Counted from the first letter of the stretch, positions 1-10,483 are shown. The stretch is DNA of 64,000 bases from Sepiola atlantica (GCA_963556195.1 OY744525.1:57772446-57836445); one strand, 5' to 3'. Program-made: numbers and translations. Notes: generated by a model from the letters alone, not told the origin.

Positions 1-76
1 CTAAAAGCGAACTTTTAGGAAAAGTGAAACCTATTGTGAAGAGTATATAGCTCAATATCCAGGATAGAGCAGGTAG

Positions 77-160
77 AATGAAGAAGAATGGAAAGGAATT
101 AGAATTAGAATTGAATTATGATTTGACTTTTGCTTCTCTAATTCCTTTCCATTCTTCTTC

Positions 161-163
<3 letters not shown>
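77..163. repeat. Small perfect hairpin
   Basis: Arms of 27 bp (77-103 and 137-163) are perfectly complementary and are separated by a 33-bp loop. The hairpin abuts an (AT)n tract. It is probably a remnant of a foldback element; no transcript evidence can be seen. Confidence 0.7.
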
Positions 164-198
<35 letters not shown>

Positions 199-711
199 TT
201 TTCAGTATTTACTTCAACAGTACTCAATATATGAGTAGAGCTTAGTAGTAGTATAAGATATACCTATGACAAGCAAACTACACAGAAAAGTCTGATGGAC
301 TCCTAGAAAATGAGACAGAAACATTTCTCTGTCGTCTGCTGTAGATATATTTCATACAACTATCTATATATATTATATATATATATAATCTTATAATATT
401 AAATTATATTTTTAATATTTGATCTAAATACGACGTTGTTTCGAGCTTTCGGCTCTCCTCAGTGACGGTCACAGGGCACGAACCTGGTTAACAGAGACAC
501 CTTGAATCTGTAAGCGACTGCCTAAACAAAAATTAAGTTATATTTATGCTGAGAGTGGCAAGCGTAAACATCAAGACAGTCAGGATATAACTCAACGACA
601 GTTGGAGTATCGCACTGAAGCATTAGGTGAATGTCTATTTTTTAATCTTTTTAAAGTGCTCAACTTTAATTTTACTTAAAGGGGCTTCTTATAATATATA
701 ATTTATTTATA

Positions 712-760
<49 letters not shown>

Positions 761-762
761 TA

Positions 763-935
763 CAAGAGATTAAGATGAGAATAAAAAACTGTAAAGATAC
801 AATATTTATTAAAACATCAGAAGTTCAAAGCAAGGAGTTTCATATCCTTAATCCATGGATTTTCAGAGACAAACTCTTTTCATCTCTTGAATTGATTGCT
901 CTATTCAATATATTGAGCTTTATATTATCACGATA
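763..935 (+). repeat. Half copy of foldback family FB1
   Basis: This matches one half of the foldback elements at 10484-10866, 11610-12090 and 45135-45547. Shared signatures are 'caatatttattaaa' followed about 60 bp later by 'cttaatccatggatttt'. An (AT)n tract precedes it directly, as at other copies. Confidence 0.6.
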
Positions 936-976
936 GATTATTATTAAACGATAAATCGCTTATCTTTAATTTAATA

Positions 977-1033
<57 letters not shown>

Positions 1034-1144
1034 GAGTGTCATCTCCACTACTTGTTTAATATTATTGGACTGGGCTAGTGTTCGGGAGAGCTAAAGGAAC
1101 ATACAAGATTATGGGTTACTAGAAAAAGAATGTAACCTGTTCAG

Positions 1145-1690
1145 TCATCCATTGAGCTTGGGTTAAATTGTTTGAAAAGTGAGTTTGCAAAGCAAGTTAA
1201 ATATCTTTCTCATCTGTCCCATGGTTTGGGTGACCGTTGGGGTGTCAAAGATGACCTGTCAACCAGTTTTCTCCAGCCCTCCTGGTTTTCTGCCTTCCTA
1301 AGCATGTTACTCGGCACCAGCCCTGTCCACTCTTGGATGTTGTCCTCCCACCTCGCAGTTAAATATGCAAAAATAAAAGCACAAAATCTTTCTGCTAGCT
1401 GTATCTCCCCCCCCCCCATACACACACACACACTCTCTCTCTCTCCAGCTATGAGTTAAATAATATTACTGTTTATGTGTGATGATATTTTCTTTCCTTC
1501 ATAATGGGGATTTCTAATATTTTTATTCTTTTTATTCTTTATTACTTTTGACTGTTAATGAACAAAGAGAGAGAGAGAGAGATAGAGGATAACGGAAGTG
1601 TGAGTGATAGATATTGTGTAAAATAAGAGTGAAGGTTCAAACAACATACAATCAGAGAGTGTGAGTGATAGAAACTTAGTAAGATATGGG
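1145..1690. repeat. Dispersed repeat shared with 26430-26800
   Basis: The motif 'gtgagtttgcaaagc', the 'gctatgagttaaataa' stretch and a later (GA)n tract occur in the same order near 26430-26800. Here an extra segment (about 1205-1385) is present that the other copy lacks. The family was not recognised. It contains short CA, CT and poly-C tracts. Confidence 0.55.
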
Positions 1691-1803
1691 TGCCTTTGTG
1701 AGTTAATTGCAAAAAGTGGCTAATTAAAACAATTAAAATAGGAGTTTTTTCAAACATAACCCAATCCCTAAACCAAGGAATATTTGAGTACATATTTTGA
1801 GTA

Positions 1804-1806
<3 letters not shown>

Positions 1807-1847
<41 letters not shown>
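1807..1847. repeat. (AT)n microsatellite
   Basis: A pure alternating AT tract of about 41 bp. It lies immediately before the MITE at 1854, consistent with TA-rich target preference. Confidence 0.95.
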
Positions 1848-1850
<3 letters not shown>

Positions 1851-1853
1851 AAT

Positions 1854-2087
1854 ATTCATTTATGTTTCAAAATTTAAATATAAAGACAGTAAATTTTAAA
1901 ATGGGCTTACTGTTAAATATTTAAAGGTCCGGAATGGCAGTCCAACTTTTGTTTTCTTCTTGAAAAAGAGAGGTTTTTATTCTTGAAATGATCAAAGTCT
2001 CTACCATTCCGGACCTTTAAATATTTAACAGTAAGCCCATTTTACAATTTACTGTCTTTATATTTAAAATTTGAAATATAAATGAAT
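1854..2087. mobile_element. Palindromic MITE
   Basis: Arms of about 87 bp (1854-1940 and 2001-2087) are inverted copies with only a few mismatches, around a 60-bp spacer. Both arms contain 'ggtccggaatgg'. There is no coding capacity. The size and near-perfect arms fit a miniature inverted-repeat element; the parent family is unknown. Confidence 0.8.
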
Positions 2088-2384
2088 TGATCTGAGATTT
2101 ACCGTCCCTTGTCATTTATTTTTATTTTTGTTTATTCCACCTTCTGGTTTTTCAACATTGCATTGCTTCTGCCTCAGAATTCTCACCTTCATATTTACTT
2201 GTTTACTAGCAATGCTTCAAGCAAACTACCATTTCCTTGCAGTGAAAGAGAAGTTCCGTAAAAAAGATATGTGGTTTGTCTGTGGGGGTAAATTTCCGTT
2301 GAAAAGATGTCCAATGAATTGTAGAAAGCGAAAAAAAATCTCGATCTTTGAAAAGCCTTGGCTTAAAGGAAGAATAAGCACACA

Positions 2385-2386
<2 letters not shown>

Positions 2387-2457
<71 letters not shown>
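2387..2457. repeat. Compound (CT)n(AT)n microsatellite
   Basis: About 30 bp of CT repeats run directly into about 41 bp of AT repeats. Confidence 0.95.
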
Positions 2458-2461
<4 letters not shown>

Positions 2462-2504
2462 TTAGGGAAACAAATGTTGATTGACTCAGCTTTAATGTAA
2501 TAAT

Positions 2505-2750
2505 ACAGGAGAGTAGAAAGTGAACCTTGAGTTTACTTTTGGCAGTCTCGTAACTCTTACTTCCCTTATTTTGTCTTTTAGTCCTCACATTCGATGAGAG
2601 ATGCTTCAACAAAGGGGGGAAGAATTGCTGTTTTCTGAGTCAGAATCTATTCATCTAACACTTATTGTTGGCTAGTTTTTTACCTTGAAGTAGCATTTGT
2701 TTTTAGCTCCTCACATCAAGTGGCTTCATGCCTTGTCTGGAGCGATTTCC
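2505..2750 (+). repeat. Dispersed repeat family F2, copy 1
   Basis: About 245 bp shared with 24576-24825 (+) and with 62640-62890 in reverse. Conserved landmarks in order are 'ttttgtc.tttagtcctcac', 'gaagaattgctgttttctg', 'acatcaagtggcttcatg' and 'tgtctggagcgattt'. There is no coding capacity and no tRNA-like promoter that I can see. It is an unclassified short interspersed element. Confidence 0.75.
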
Positions 2751-2880
2751 ATAAAAAAAAAGATTAAAAAATAGATTAGGGTCTTCCATGGCTAAAAGAA
2801 AAGGTTGATTTATGTAAATAAACACTTGTCGGGTTTTGGCAATTTATCTTCCTTATTTTTTTTTTTTCTCGTTCTTTCAG

Positions 2881-3052
2881 GTACTTCCTTTGTTATCCCG
2901 CATATCAACAATGTATACTTCCTGTCTTTGTGTCGGAAACACGGTGTCTACCGAATTGTTCTTCTTTTGTTTGTGCTTAAATTCGTCTTGAGTATTCTCA
3001 TGCTGTGCGTCGGACCTGGTTGTGCTTGGGCCGTCTGTATCTACGTTGCTAG
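2881..3052 (+). CDS. MFSD13A: MFSD13A/TMEM180-like membrane protein, internal exon
   Basis: This exon encodes a membrane segment of a major-facilitator-type multi-pass protein whose substrate is not known. It follows a strong acceptor (long pyrimidine tract, then CAG at 2878-2880) and ends at a consensus donor (AG|GTAAGT, 3051-3058). It starts with two bases finishing a codon, and its last two bases (AG) join the first base of the exon at 6184 to give Ser. The translation has a short polar part followed by about 30 hydrophobic residues (IVLLLFVLKFVLS ... CIYVA), one or two membrane helices. Across the junction it reads '[15 protein letters not shown]', which I recognise from the MFSD13A (TMEM180) family. 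Earlier exons lie outside the window. Confidence 0.85.
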
Positions 3053-3433
3053 GTAAGTATTTGACGTTCTCATTCATTACTTAGCTTTTGTCGCATAATC
3101 ATTTAATCAATTCAAAACCATACCATGACTGAGGTTTTCGAACTGTATGTGTGCGTCTCCAATTTGCTGCTATCCTCGAAAACTTCATAATCTAATAGTT
3201 TCTTTCCTCGGACCGCTTGCCTTTTAAATTTCCCTCCTGCTTCCTGTTTTCCTGACTACCAACATGCAGAAAGTTAAATGTACTGTGAACAAACATCTTG
3301 CTATACAACTCACCAGTAAGGATGCCGCCTATAAATCTGGCCCCTAATCACAGTAGTCCCTTATGTCTCAGTGGCAATATGCTTTGTTTGGGATGAATAA
3401 AATAAAAAAATTGCTAACATGTACTAGCTAATA

Positions 3434-4764
3434 CAGGGTGTTTCAAAAGTCTTGGGAACATTACAAATACGTATATCTCATGAACTATTCCAGGTAGAAA
3501 AATGAAACTGGTGCCATTTTAAAGCTTGCTTAATCAAGTTTTTGGTCATACTAATGATTTTCGTGTTATCTTTCCAGGTGCAGTAATGGCGTTCTATAAA
3601 CAAGACATAGCATTTTGCGTCCTCCAATTTGCAAAGACTGAATCGTGGACATGTGTTCAGCGTGCATTTCGCAGGAAATTTAAAAAAGAAGCCCCTGAAA
3701 GGAAATCCATTGTCAGATGGCATGCTAAATTTGTGAAAGATGGGTGTTTGTGCCCAAGTAAGCGAACAGGTTGCCCTTCAACTTCAGAAGATGCAGTTGA
3801 GCAAGTTCGGACAGCCTTTCAGCGGAGCCCCCGTAAATCAGTGAGAAGAGCCAGCAGGGAACTTCAGCTTGCTCCAGCAACTGTCTGGCGTGTCTTAAGG
3901 AAACGACTGCAAATGGTACCTTACAAGCTCAAGTTGGTCCAAAAGTTGAAGGACATTGATAAGCCACTTCGCTGTGACTTTTGCATTGCAATGCAAGAGA
4001 AGTTGGAAGATAACGGCTTTGATGACCGGCTTGTTTTTAGCGATGAGGCGACCTTCCATCTGAATGGCAAAGTTAACAAGCATAACACTCGCATATGGGG
4101 TACTGAGAATCCTCATGAACTTCTTGAGCACGAGCGAGATTCACCAAAAGTGAACGTGTTTTGTGCAATTTCCAAGAAAGGTGTCTATGGACCGTTCTTC
4201 TTTGAAGAGGCAACTATCACTGGTGAATCCTATCTCAACATGCTGGAAGACTGGTTAATGGCTCAGTTGGAACAAGCAGAATCTGATGACTTCATTTTTC
4301 AACAAGATGGTGCACCACCACACTGGAGTCTTAGAGTAAGGCAGTTTCTTAACACAAGGCTGCCTGGTAGATGGATTGGGAGATCTGGGCGAGGTGATGA
4401 CGTTCTCATGCCCTGGCCTCCTAGGTCTCCAGATCTTACCCCGTGTGACTTTTTCCTTTGGGGCTTTGTCAAGCAACAAGTCTATGTGCCGCCCCTTCCA
4501 AAAGATATTGATGAACTAAAGGCTCAAGTAACGGCAGTTGTGGGAACCATTGACGTCAAGATGCTGGAACGCGTTTGGCAGGAAATGGACTATCGACTAG
4601 ATGTCTGCCGTGTGAGGAATGGTGCTCATATTGAGCAACTTTGAAGATTCCCCACAAAACTTGAAACTTTAACCTTTCCAACGGTACCAATTTCATTTTT
4701 CAACTCCTAATAGTTTTTGAGTTATTAAAAATCGTTATGTTCCCAAGACTTTTGAAACACCCTG
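3434..4764 (+). mobile_element. Complete DD41D mariner-type transposon
   Basis: A 1,331-bp element of the IS630-Tc1-mariner superfamily. It is bounded by TA duplications (3432-3433 and 4765-4766), and its first and last 28 bp are perfect inverted repeats starting CAGGGTGTTTCAAAAG. Subterminal similarity continues further in ('gaaaaatgaaa.tggt' in both ends). It contains one uninterrupted transposase gene. It lies in sense orientation within the intron between the first two MFSD13A exons seen here. The perfect ends and open frame suggest a recent, possibly still active insertion. Confidence 0.93.
3586..4644 (+). CDS. DD41D mariner transposase, intact
   Basis: Cut-and-paste transposase of 352 residues. 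The frame is open from 3526, but the Met at 3586 is preferred because 'MAFYKQDIAF' starts the conserved region. The N-terminal third carries helix-turn-helix DNA-binding segments ('KSIVRWHAKF', 'PATVWRVLRK'). The catalytic triad is visible: Asp153 in 'FSDEATFH', Asp241 in 'FQQDGAPPHW' and Asp283 in 'SPDLTPCDFF'. There are 41 residues between the second and third Asp, which defines the DD41D group. The C-terminus ends 'NGAHIEQL'. Length and all motifs fit a full-length enzyme, with no stop or frameshift. Whether it is expressed cannot be told from sequence. Confidence 0.93.
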   Translation: MAFYKQDIAFCVLQFAKTESWTCVQRAFRRKFKKEAPERKSIVRWHAKFVKDGCLCPSKRTGCPSTSEDAVEQVRTAFQRSPRKSVRRASRELQLAPATVWRVLRKRLQMVPYKLKLVQKLKDIDKPLRCDFCIAMQEKLEDNGFDDRLVFSDEATFHLNGKVNKHNTRIWGTENPHELLEHERDSPKVNVFCAISKKGVYGPFFFEEATITGESYLNMLEDWLMAQLEQAESDDFIFQQDGAPPHWSLRVRQFLNTRLPGRWIGRSGRGDDVLMPWPPRSPDLTPCDFFLWGFVKQQVYVPPLPKDIDELKAQVTAVVGTIDVKMLERVWQEMDYRLDVCRVRNGAHIEQL

Positions 4765-4766
4765 TA

Positions 4767-5899
4767 TATCCATTAGTCACTTTATCCACTCTAATATTTA
4801 ACATTTTTATCATGTGTAATCATCAGGACAATGTTTATAACAAAAGTCGTTCATTGAATTCCAATTAAGAAAAAGAATGTCCTCCCTACGAGGGCAAAGT
4901 ATAAAACAAGGTCGGTTTTAATGTAAAGAGAAATCTATTTACCTAAAAAGGGGACTCTGAACCGGATACAAAATAATCTGCATAGTCCTATCGGCATTTC
5001 CTAACAGATCATGGTGGCTCAAGCTACAAGCAATAACCTTTGATCCCTTTCAAGATTGAACAGATACTTCATTTTGATCCCAGTGTCAGTTGCAACATTT
5101 TGCAAATGTAGTTCCTATTTACTTGCCTCCCTATCAAAGGCTAAGTTAGACACACGTTCAATGGGGAAAATCCGGTTCACTGAAAAAGGGTGCACTCTGG
5201 ATTGGGACAAGAAGGATTTCTGTTCCTTTGACTGAAGTCAGAATATTTACTGTACTTTGATCCTAGCCAGAAGGATCTTTTGTAGTATTTCTAATAAATA
5301 GTGGGAACGTGTGTCTGTGTGCATTCACTGTGCAGGCTTTAATGGCCCACTTGTCTTTGTCTGAATCCGGTGCTTGATTCCGACACCGGTTGCAGTGTCA
5401 ATCATGTGGTCTGTGTCACTGCTGCAACAAAAGAATTCTTCCTCCAAACAAAACCGCAGCTCCAAAAACACGTAACAATTTTTTAGAGGTTACAATAATA
5501 CTTCTCCACTGAACGACAAACTTACAATCAGAACTTTGACCCTGACCGAATCAAAACATATCTCCCAACCGAACACAAACAGTCCATCAGCTTAGGACCC
5601 ATAGGCTTCTCTGGTACTGAGATCCACAGATAGATATATATATATATATGAGAGAGAGAGAGATACTGGTGTCGTTTAGAGTAGATCACACAGTCCGACA
5701 CTTGAAAAGGATCGGCTGCTTATCTATGGACACAAAAAATTTACTGCCCAGGGTGCCCTGTATCTGGAGACACTTTCATTTATCTAAGACTCACATGGTC
5801 CACAATCACAGCATGGAACCTCGTATCCAAGAAGACATTACTATTTCAAAGGTCAGCCCATTTCTTGGGTTAAAAACAGGAAACTTTGTTGGTTTAGTA
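4767..5899. other. Intron sequence with degenerate F3-like repeat pieces
   Basis: Positions 4880-5290 contain two diverged stretches resembling the F3 repeat (landmarks 'aaggtcggtttt' near 4910 and 'gttagacacacg' near 5147, plus 'ctggattgggac' as in 23160). No coding signal was found. 5300-5640 shows nothing recognisable. 5641-5665 is a short AT/GA simple repeat. Confidence 0.45.
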
Positions 5900-6150
5900 A
5901 CATTGAAAGAATAGATGAAAGTGCTTGGGTTAGTAGATGTAGAACAACTGAAGTAGCAGGGTCAGTTGGCATGTGGAAGGCCAAGGAAAACATGGGAAAA
6001 AAATGATAAGAATGGATTTGAGAGAAAGAGGGATAAATAAAAACCTGACCAGAGATAGGTTAGTTCAGTAGTAAATTTATAAAAGCCGTCCAACGCATGC
6101 CAACATGTAAAACGGACTTAAACCGAATATGATAATGATGATGATGATTT
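5900..6150 (+). mobile_element. RTE-like LINE 3' end, fragment
   Basis: About 250 bp closely related to 16015-16440, to the reverse of 33486-33882 and to the reverse of 57345-57600. All encode a broken version of the last residues of an RTE-like ORF2 (region 'SRCRTIEVAGS ... RPRK'). Then comes a conserved 3' UTR ('gccgtccaacgcatg', 'gtaaaacggac') and a (GATGAT)n-like tail at 6130-6150. The frame is broken and the copy is 5' truncated, typical of LINE insertion. Confidence 0.75.
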
Positions 6151-6183
6151 TCAGTCGAATGAAATTTAAATTTTCTTTTTCAG

Positions 6184-6377
6184 CAATCGTGTCTTCACAG
6201 AGGGAACATGTAAGTTGTTAACGTTAGTCATCACCGATCTAGTCGATGAAGACTGTGTCCTGTATGACCGCCCGCAGCCCGTATCAGCTCTCATATTCGG
6301 AACAGCCTCCCTTCTTTCCAAACCTGGACAGACGCTAGCCCCGTTGCTTGGCTTGTGGATTTGGTCATGGCAGACAG
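6184..6377 (+). CDS. MFSD13A: MFSD13A/TMEM180-like membrane protein, internal exon
   Basis: The second exon of the gene visible here. The acceptor is a pyrimidine tract ending CAG (6181-6183). The donor is CAG|GTGTGT (GT at 6378-6379). The first base completes Ser with the previous exon, and the last base (G) joins GT of the exon at 9614 to give Gly. The 64 codons begin '[10 protein letters not shown]' and include 'TDLVDED', then '[11 protein letters not shown]', the most conserved part of the MFSD13A family. The hydrophobic stretches fit two late membrane helices of an MFS-type fold. There are no stops in frame. The flanking introns hold a mariner element and LINE remnants, but the exon itself is clean. 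Confidence 0.9.
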
Positions 6378-7204
6378 GTGTGTATTTCAATGTTTGTTTA
6401 AATAAAAAAAATAATGTGTGAGCTAATTTATTATCCACCGCAATCAATCTAGCAGGGTTGCCAGGTGAAATTAACTTTAGAATAATGTCTGACCTCAGAT
6501 ATGGTGTCGGGCTAAACTCAGTCCCTTTTAGATGGAGTGGTAACTGGGGTGCCCAATTCTATTGCCCCCCTTTTTTGTTTATTTGTTTCTAATGAACAAA
6601 ATTTAAGGAATTCAATTTTTTTTTTAAATGGATACGAGATGAAAAGAAAGCTGAAGAGTCCAAAGGATTAACTTGGATTTAAAATTTTAAAAGGTTCAAC
6701 AGTTAGATACTGCTTACCTTCGCGGGTGTGTACCCAGGTTTCGTCGCTGCTGGCTTGTCCCTCGACTGTTGAAATGATAAATACGTGGATGCCGGATTTG
6801 GTTTTAAGAGATTTTATTGAACAGGACAAAGAGACAGAATTAACTGCATGCATACGAGAGAAAGAGACAGGCCGACCTTTTAGCCACCTGTATTCCGCCT
6901 CCTGGACTGGCGAGGTCCCCGTTTTTCACGTCTGATCAATTGGCTGGTTGGCAGGCAAAGAGACAGACCGCTCTTCAATTGGAAGTGACGTCATTTCCAA
7001 CTTTCGCCCAAGCTCCCCCCTTCCTTTGAGGCACCTTCCTTCCGGGGCCCCTCTTCATTATTGAACACAACTTTGACTCTTAAAGAACTGAAGTTTCTCT
7101 GAATCCAATTCCACAACAACCATCTAAATAATATTCTCAGCAAGATCTCGGGAAGATACCCTTTGAGTGGCTTTATGGTCCATCTGATATAAAAAGAAAT
7201 TTTT
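6378..7204. other. Intron; unclassified, GC-richer segment at 6715-7075
   Basis: No gene is seen. About 6715-7075 is clearly more GC-rich than its surroundings and has no supported open frame. It may be a piece of a retroelement, but no polymerase motif or matching terminal repeat is visible within the window. Confidence 0.3.
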
Positions 7205-7765
7205 TCAAATGACTATTGGCAGTGTGGACAAAATCTTCAAACCATTGTATCGAGATGGCATACAAAGTCAGGCGGATTCTCTACCTGATCCAGAGATCCT
7301 TTCCAATTTAACAGCAGACACTTTACATCTCTTATACATAACTTTGGTATGGCCCATTCTTGAGTATATCATCCAAGCAACAAATCCTTATCGACAAAAA
7401 GATATCGTACACCTCGAGCGTGTTGAGTGGTTGGCAACTAGGATGGTGACAGGACTCTACACGCTCCAAAAACTAAATATGTTTTCAATTGAGTAGTGAA
7501 GGATGTGAGGAGACTTGATTCTGGAGTACAACATAATCTACAACAATTTAAATCTACCTCGCAAGGACCCCCCCCCCCCCCCAGTGCCATGTCATAATCT
7601 CTGCGAGGACCCACAAAAGATGTATCACCATCGCTTTCGGCTCAATAGACAACATTCTCTGTCCATGTTTCCGCTCTGTGGAACAACCTGCCAGTGGAGG
7701 TTGTGACGATGACTACCATATCCAGATTTAAAACGGCCTTAAACAAACATTCAGAGTGTATATGG
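7205..7765 (+). mobile_element. CR1/Jockey-like LINE, ORF2 C-terminal remnant
   Basis: Translation from 7209 gives 'LYITLVWPILEY' and 'HLERVEWLATRM', the familiar thumb-to-tail region of CR1/Jockey-type reverse transcriptases. It stops at 7494. The same protein continues in other frames to about 7765 ('HHRFRLNRQHSLS', 'LPVEVV'), with a poly-C tract at 7569-7582 where a shift occurs. It is a dead, 5'-truncated copy inside the second visible MFSD13A intron. Confidence 0.75.
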
Positions 7766-7969
7766 ATGTAAATAATTTCTACCTATCTCTTTACATGGCT
7801 TGTTGCACATTGCTATTTTTTGCTAAATACATTTGGATTATTTCAGACTACTGTTCTCATCTTGGATGTTATTCTCACAACGTTTCGGTCGATGTAACCT
7901 CTGACTTTCTTCATGTGCGTCTCATCGAACTCAAGAATCTGTATGCCAAACTCTAGAATTTGTACAGAA

Positions 7970-8170
7970 TATCGAACAGAATCCTTTATTTAATCCACGG
8001 GTGTAGCTTGCTCTCGTTCTATCAGCCATGACTGGGTAGAAAGTCTTAAGTAATTTGAAATTGTATTCTTAGTATTGCCCACACTGAGGATTGAACCTTC
8101 AACCTCTAGAAGACTGTCATTTAGAACTGATTATTACTTAGCACTTATATCTGTTACACCATGGGTCCTT
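7970..8170 (-). mobile_element. tRNA-derived SINE remnant
   Basis: On the minus strand, AGGTTCAATCC (8098-8088) matches a pol III B box. It is preceded by a tRNA-like stretch with a weak A-box candidate around 8160-8130. The sequence is decayed and no target duplication was found, so this is tentative. Confidence 0.4.
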
Positions 8171-9613
8171 GTGAAATTCTGTACAGATTCCCGAGTCGAC
8201 GAGACACACCGGAAGAATGCTGGCGTTTACATCAGGCAAAACATTGTGAGAATGACATCCAAGATGAAAAGAGTTGTTCGAATAATCATAATAATACAAA
8301 TTATCAATCCTCAGCTCAAAAAATTAAGAAACGCAAATAAATTTGATTCTTCTTTTCGATTTGAGATTAAATTTTTTTAACTCTGATCATCTCAAATCTT
8401 GACTATTGAAGGAGAGATGACGACCAAATGCAGTAATGTCTAATGTCTACATTATTTTGTTTTCGTATTGTCATAATTATCCTTACTGTTTCATGATTCA
8501 TTGTTTAATAAATTATTTGTCCAGATTTAGTGAAAAATGGAAGAAACAAGATCGTTGACCTCTTGTGTTGGATTCAAGAATGAAAGCAAAATCTATGCAT
8601 TTCCTATCTGTCCTCTCCCCTTCCCTCCAAGTCATGCTATATCCTCCCACCCCCTCTCTTTAGGGTCACTCTCTCTACTCCTTCTCTCTTGGCTTATCTA
8701 TATGCTCTCTTTCTTCTCTCTTTTTGCCCATGTTCATTGTCTCGGTGATATATCGTTTCTATTTAATCTCCTGGCTATTGTTTTTCAAGAAAGAGACTTA
8801 CCCTCTCTTGCTTTAAACTCTTTGGCCAAATTTGTTGCCTTTCTTGTCATTTTCAGTATTGAATCATTTCTTCTTTTTAATCGTTTTCTCATTATCTGTT
8901 TGTTCAAATTGTTTACCAATTCTTTTCACTGTGGAAAAGGAAGTAATAACTTTTTTCCTTGTTCAAGATGGTAAAAATGTGTTTATACTCCAAGCCTATC
9001 TTTCTCATTTTTTCAATTCTGGTTTTCGTAATTTCATCAAAATGCTTATTTTTATTCGTAGGTGATATTAACGTGGGGGAAAAAAGATCCGATATCAATA
9101 AAATTACTTAAGAACACAATATTAACAAAATTATTGAAAAATTAGGCTAATGTTTTTCGCCCGACAGTGTATATATATAAAAACATATACATATACTTCA
9201 CTTTATATATAGAGAGATAATGAACATTTAAATGTCCGTATTATTCTATAACTAAAGAACAAACATGATTGTATCAGAGACGAGTAATTTTTGTATTTAT
9301 GGGGAATTTTAAATGATAGTGTCGATACACAAACACTGGAAGGAAGGTACTATTTTATTGGATAATTTTTTTTTTTCTTAGTTGATATTTTATAATAAGT
9401 ATTAAGATAAATTTAGCAGCTCAGACACAAACCCTGAGAAAAAAAAAAGATCTGAGATAACAAAATTATGAAAAAATTAGCAAGGCTCATTTTTTTTCAC
9501 CCGGGAGTGTATATACACGTTGCTTGCTTTTGTTCAAGATAAGATTAACATTTGAAAAAAAATGAAATTATTATGTTTCCACATTTTATTTTTTATTTTT
9601 TCCTCTGTTTCAG
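8171..9613. other. Intron; no gene seen, two diverged direct repeats
   Basis: Pyrimidine-rich DNA at 8600-8990 gives long but unconvincing open frames. Two related stretches (about 9065-9180 and 9420-9515) share 'aaaattattgaaaaattag'-like sequence, each ending in 'gtgtatata'. They are unclassified. The end of the stretch is the pyrimidine-rich acceptor of the last MFSD13A exon. Confidence 0.4.
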
Positions 9614-9846
9614 GTTATGACATGTTTTCCCAAACAATTGGGGAGCACCCTTCATCTTTTCCGTCAAGCAACACTTCGAGTGACTCGAACCTTCGTCTGG
9701 CCTGCTTCAACATCCTGATTTATGTGCCCTTGGCATGTGCCATCATTCAAATATCAATATGGTTACTTAAATTTCGCCTCCGTGGTCACAGATTACAGTG
9801 GGTGAAAACTGTAAGGTCGGGGGCTGCCTTGTCTGGCACCGTCTAG
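9614..9846 (+). CDS. MFSD13A: MFSD13A/TMEM180-like membrane protein, last coding exon
   Basis: The terminal coding exon: acceptor TTTCAG at 9608-9613, stop TAG at 9844-9846. Its first two bases complete Gly with the previous exon ('WQT|GYDMF'). It encodes 76 further residues. A Ser-rich linker ('PSSFPSSNTSSDSN') is followed by one strong membrane helix ('CFNILIYVPLACAIIQISIW') and a short basic tail ('LRGHRLQWVK') that should be cytosolic. This order, and the sequence after Gly, match the C-terminus of MFSD13A. The Ser-rich linker is specific to this protein as far as I can tell. The family is a set of poorly characterised plasma-membrane proteins with an MFS fold, so no transport activity is claimed. 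Confidence 0.88.
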
Positions 9847-10271
9847 AAAAATCCCCTAGGTCTGCAAAAATCCTCTAGGTCTTAACATGCATATCTATCA
9901 ATCTAAGTATTACATAAAAAGATAAGTTGTTTTTGTTATACCATTACCATGGTTTCGCACGCATGTGCGCGGTCTTCAGATGGTCTAAAATGAGAGAGAA
10001 AGGATAGATGGTACTCCCATATAAGAGTGTATATTTTTCAGACCACATGACCTCAAAAGTATTTTAAAATGTTTTTAATAGGATTTTCTGAGCAGATCTT
10101 TAGTCTTTTTAAAATAAAATATTTTGAGTTGAGAAAGATGTCAGGAGTGGCTCAAAATATCATCTATTAAAAGCTTTTTTTGATTTTTCTAATGAATCCA
10201 GGAAAATATAAACCAGAATATGTGAGTAGCTTCTATCTTTTCACAATTAGCCAAATCCTCTCTCTTTCTCT

Positions 10272-10319
<48 letters not shown>

Positions 10320-10483
10320 TATTATTTCATTTCTTTGCGCCAAATATCTGGGGAGGGGGTAAAGCAAAGCCATAACTATAACATATATATATATATATAT
10401 ATATATTGTATAATATAAAGATAAATATTTTATTTTAGATCCTATCGTGATAAGGAAATGCTTGATATTGGGATAGAGCATAG
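9847..10483. other. 3' UTR and flank of the MFSD13A-like gene
   Basis: Likely 3' UTR up to the poly(A) signal near 10113, then AT-rich flank with (AT)n at about 10280-10310 and 10383-10406. No gene is seen. Confidence 0.5.
10113..10118 (+). promoter_or_regulatory. Candidate poly(A) signal AATAAA for the MFSD13A-like gene
   Basis: AATAAA occurs 267 bp after the stop codon, a plausible distance. In such AT-rich DNA the motif also arises by chance, so it is only a candidate. Confidence 0.4.

Larger units (their letters stand above)
1..2880. other. Upstream intron of the MFSD13A-like gene, repeat-filled
   Basis: No exon could be recognised here. The stretch should be an intron of the + strand gene whose next exon starts at 2881. 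It holds several (AT)n tracts (163-194, 714-752, 982-1030, 1807-1847, 2417-2457), a small hairpin, a half foldback element, a palindromic MITE and two dispersed repeats listed separately. Positions 260-700 show nothing beyond AT-rich DNA and one more GC-rich piece (430-530) of unknown origin. Confidence 0.5.

Noticed and set aside
8537..8974. 145-codon + frame in the MFSD13A intron
   Set aside because: Ser/Leu/Phe-rich translation of pyrimidine-rich DNA, with no signal of an exon in phase with the neighbours.
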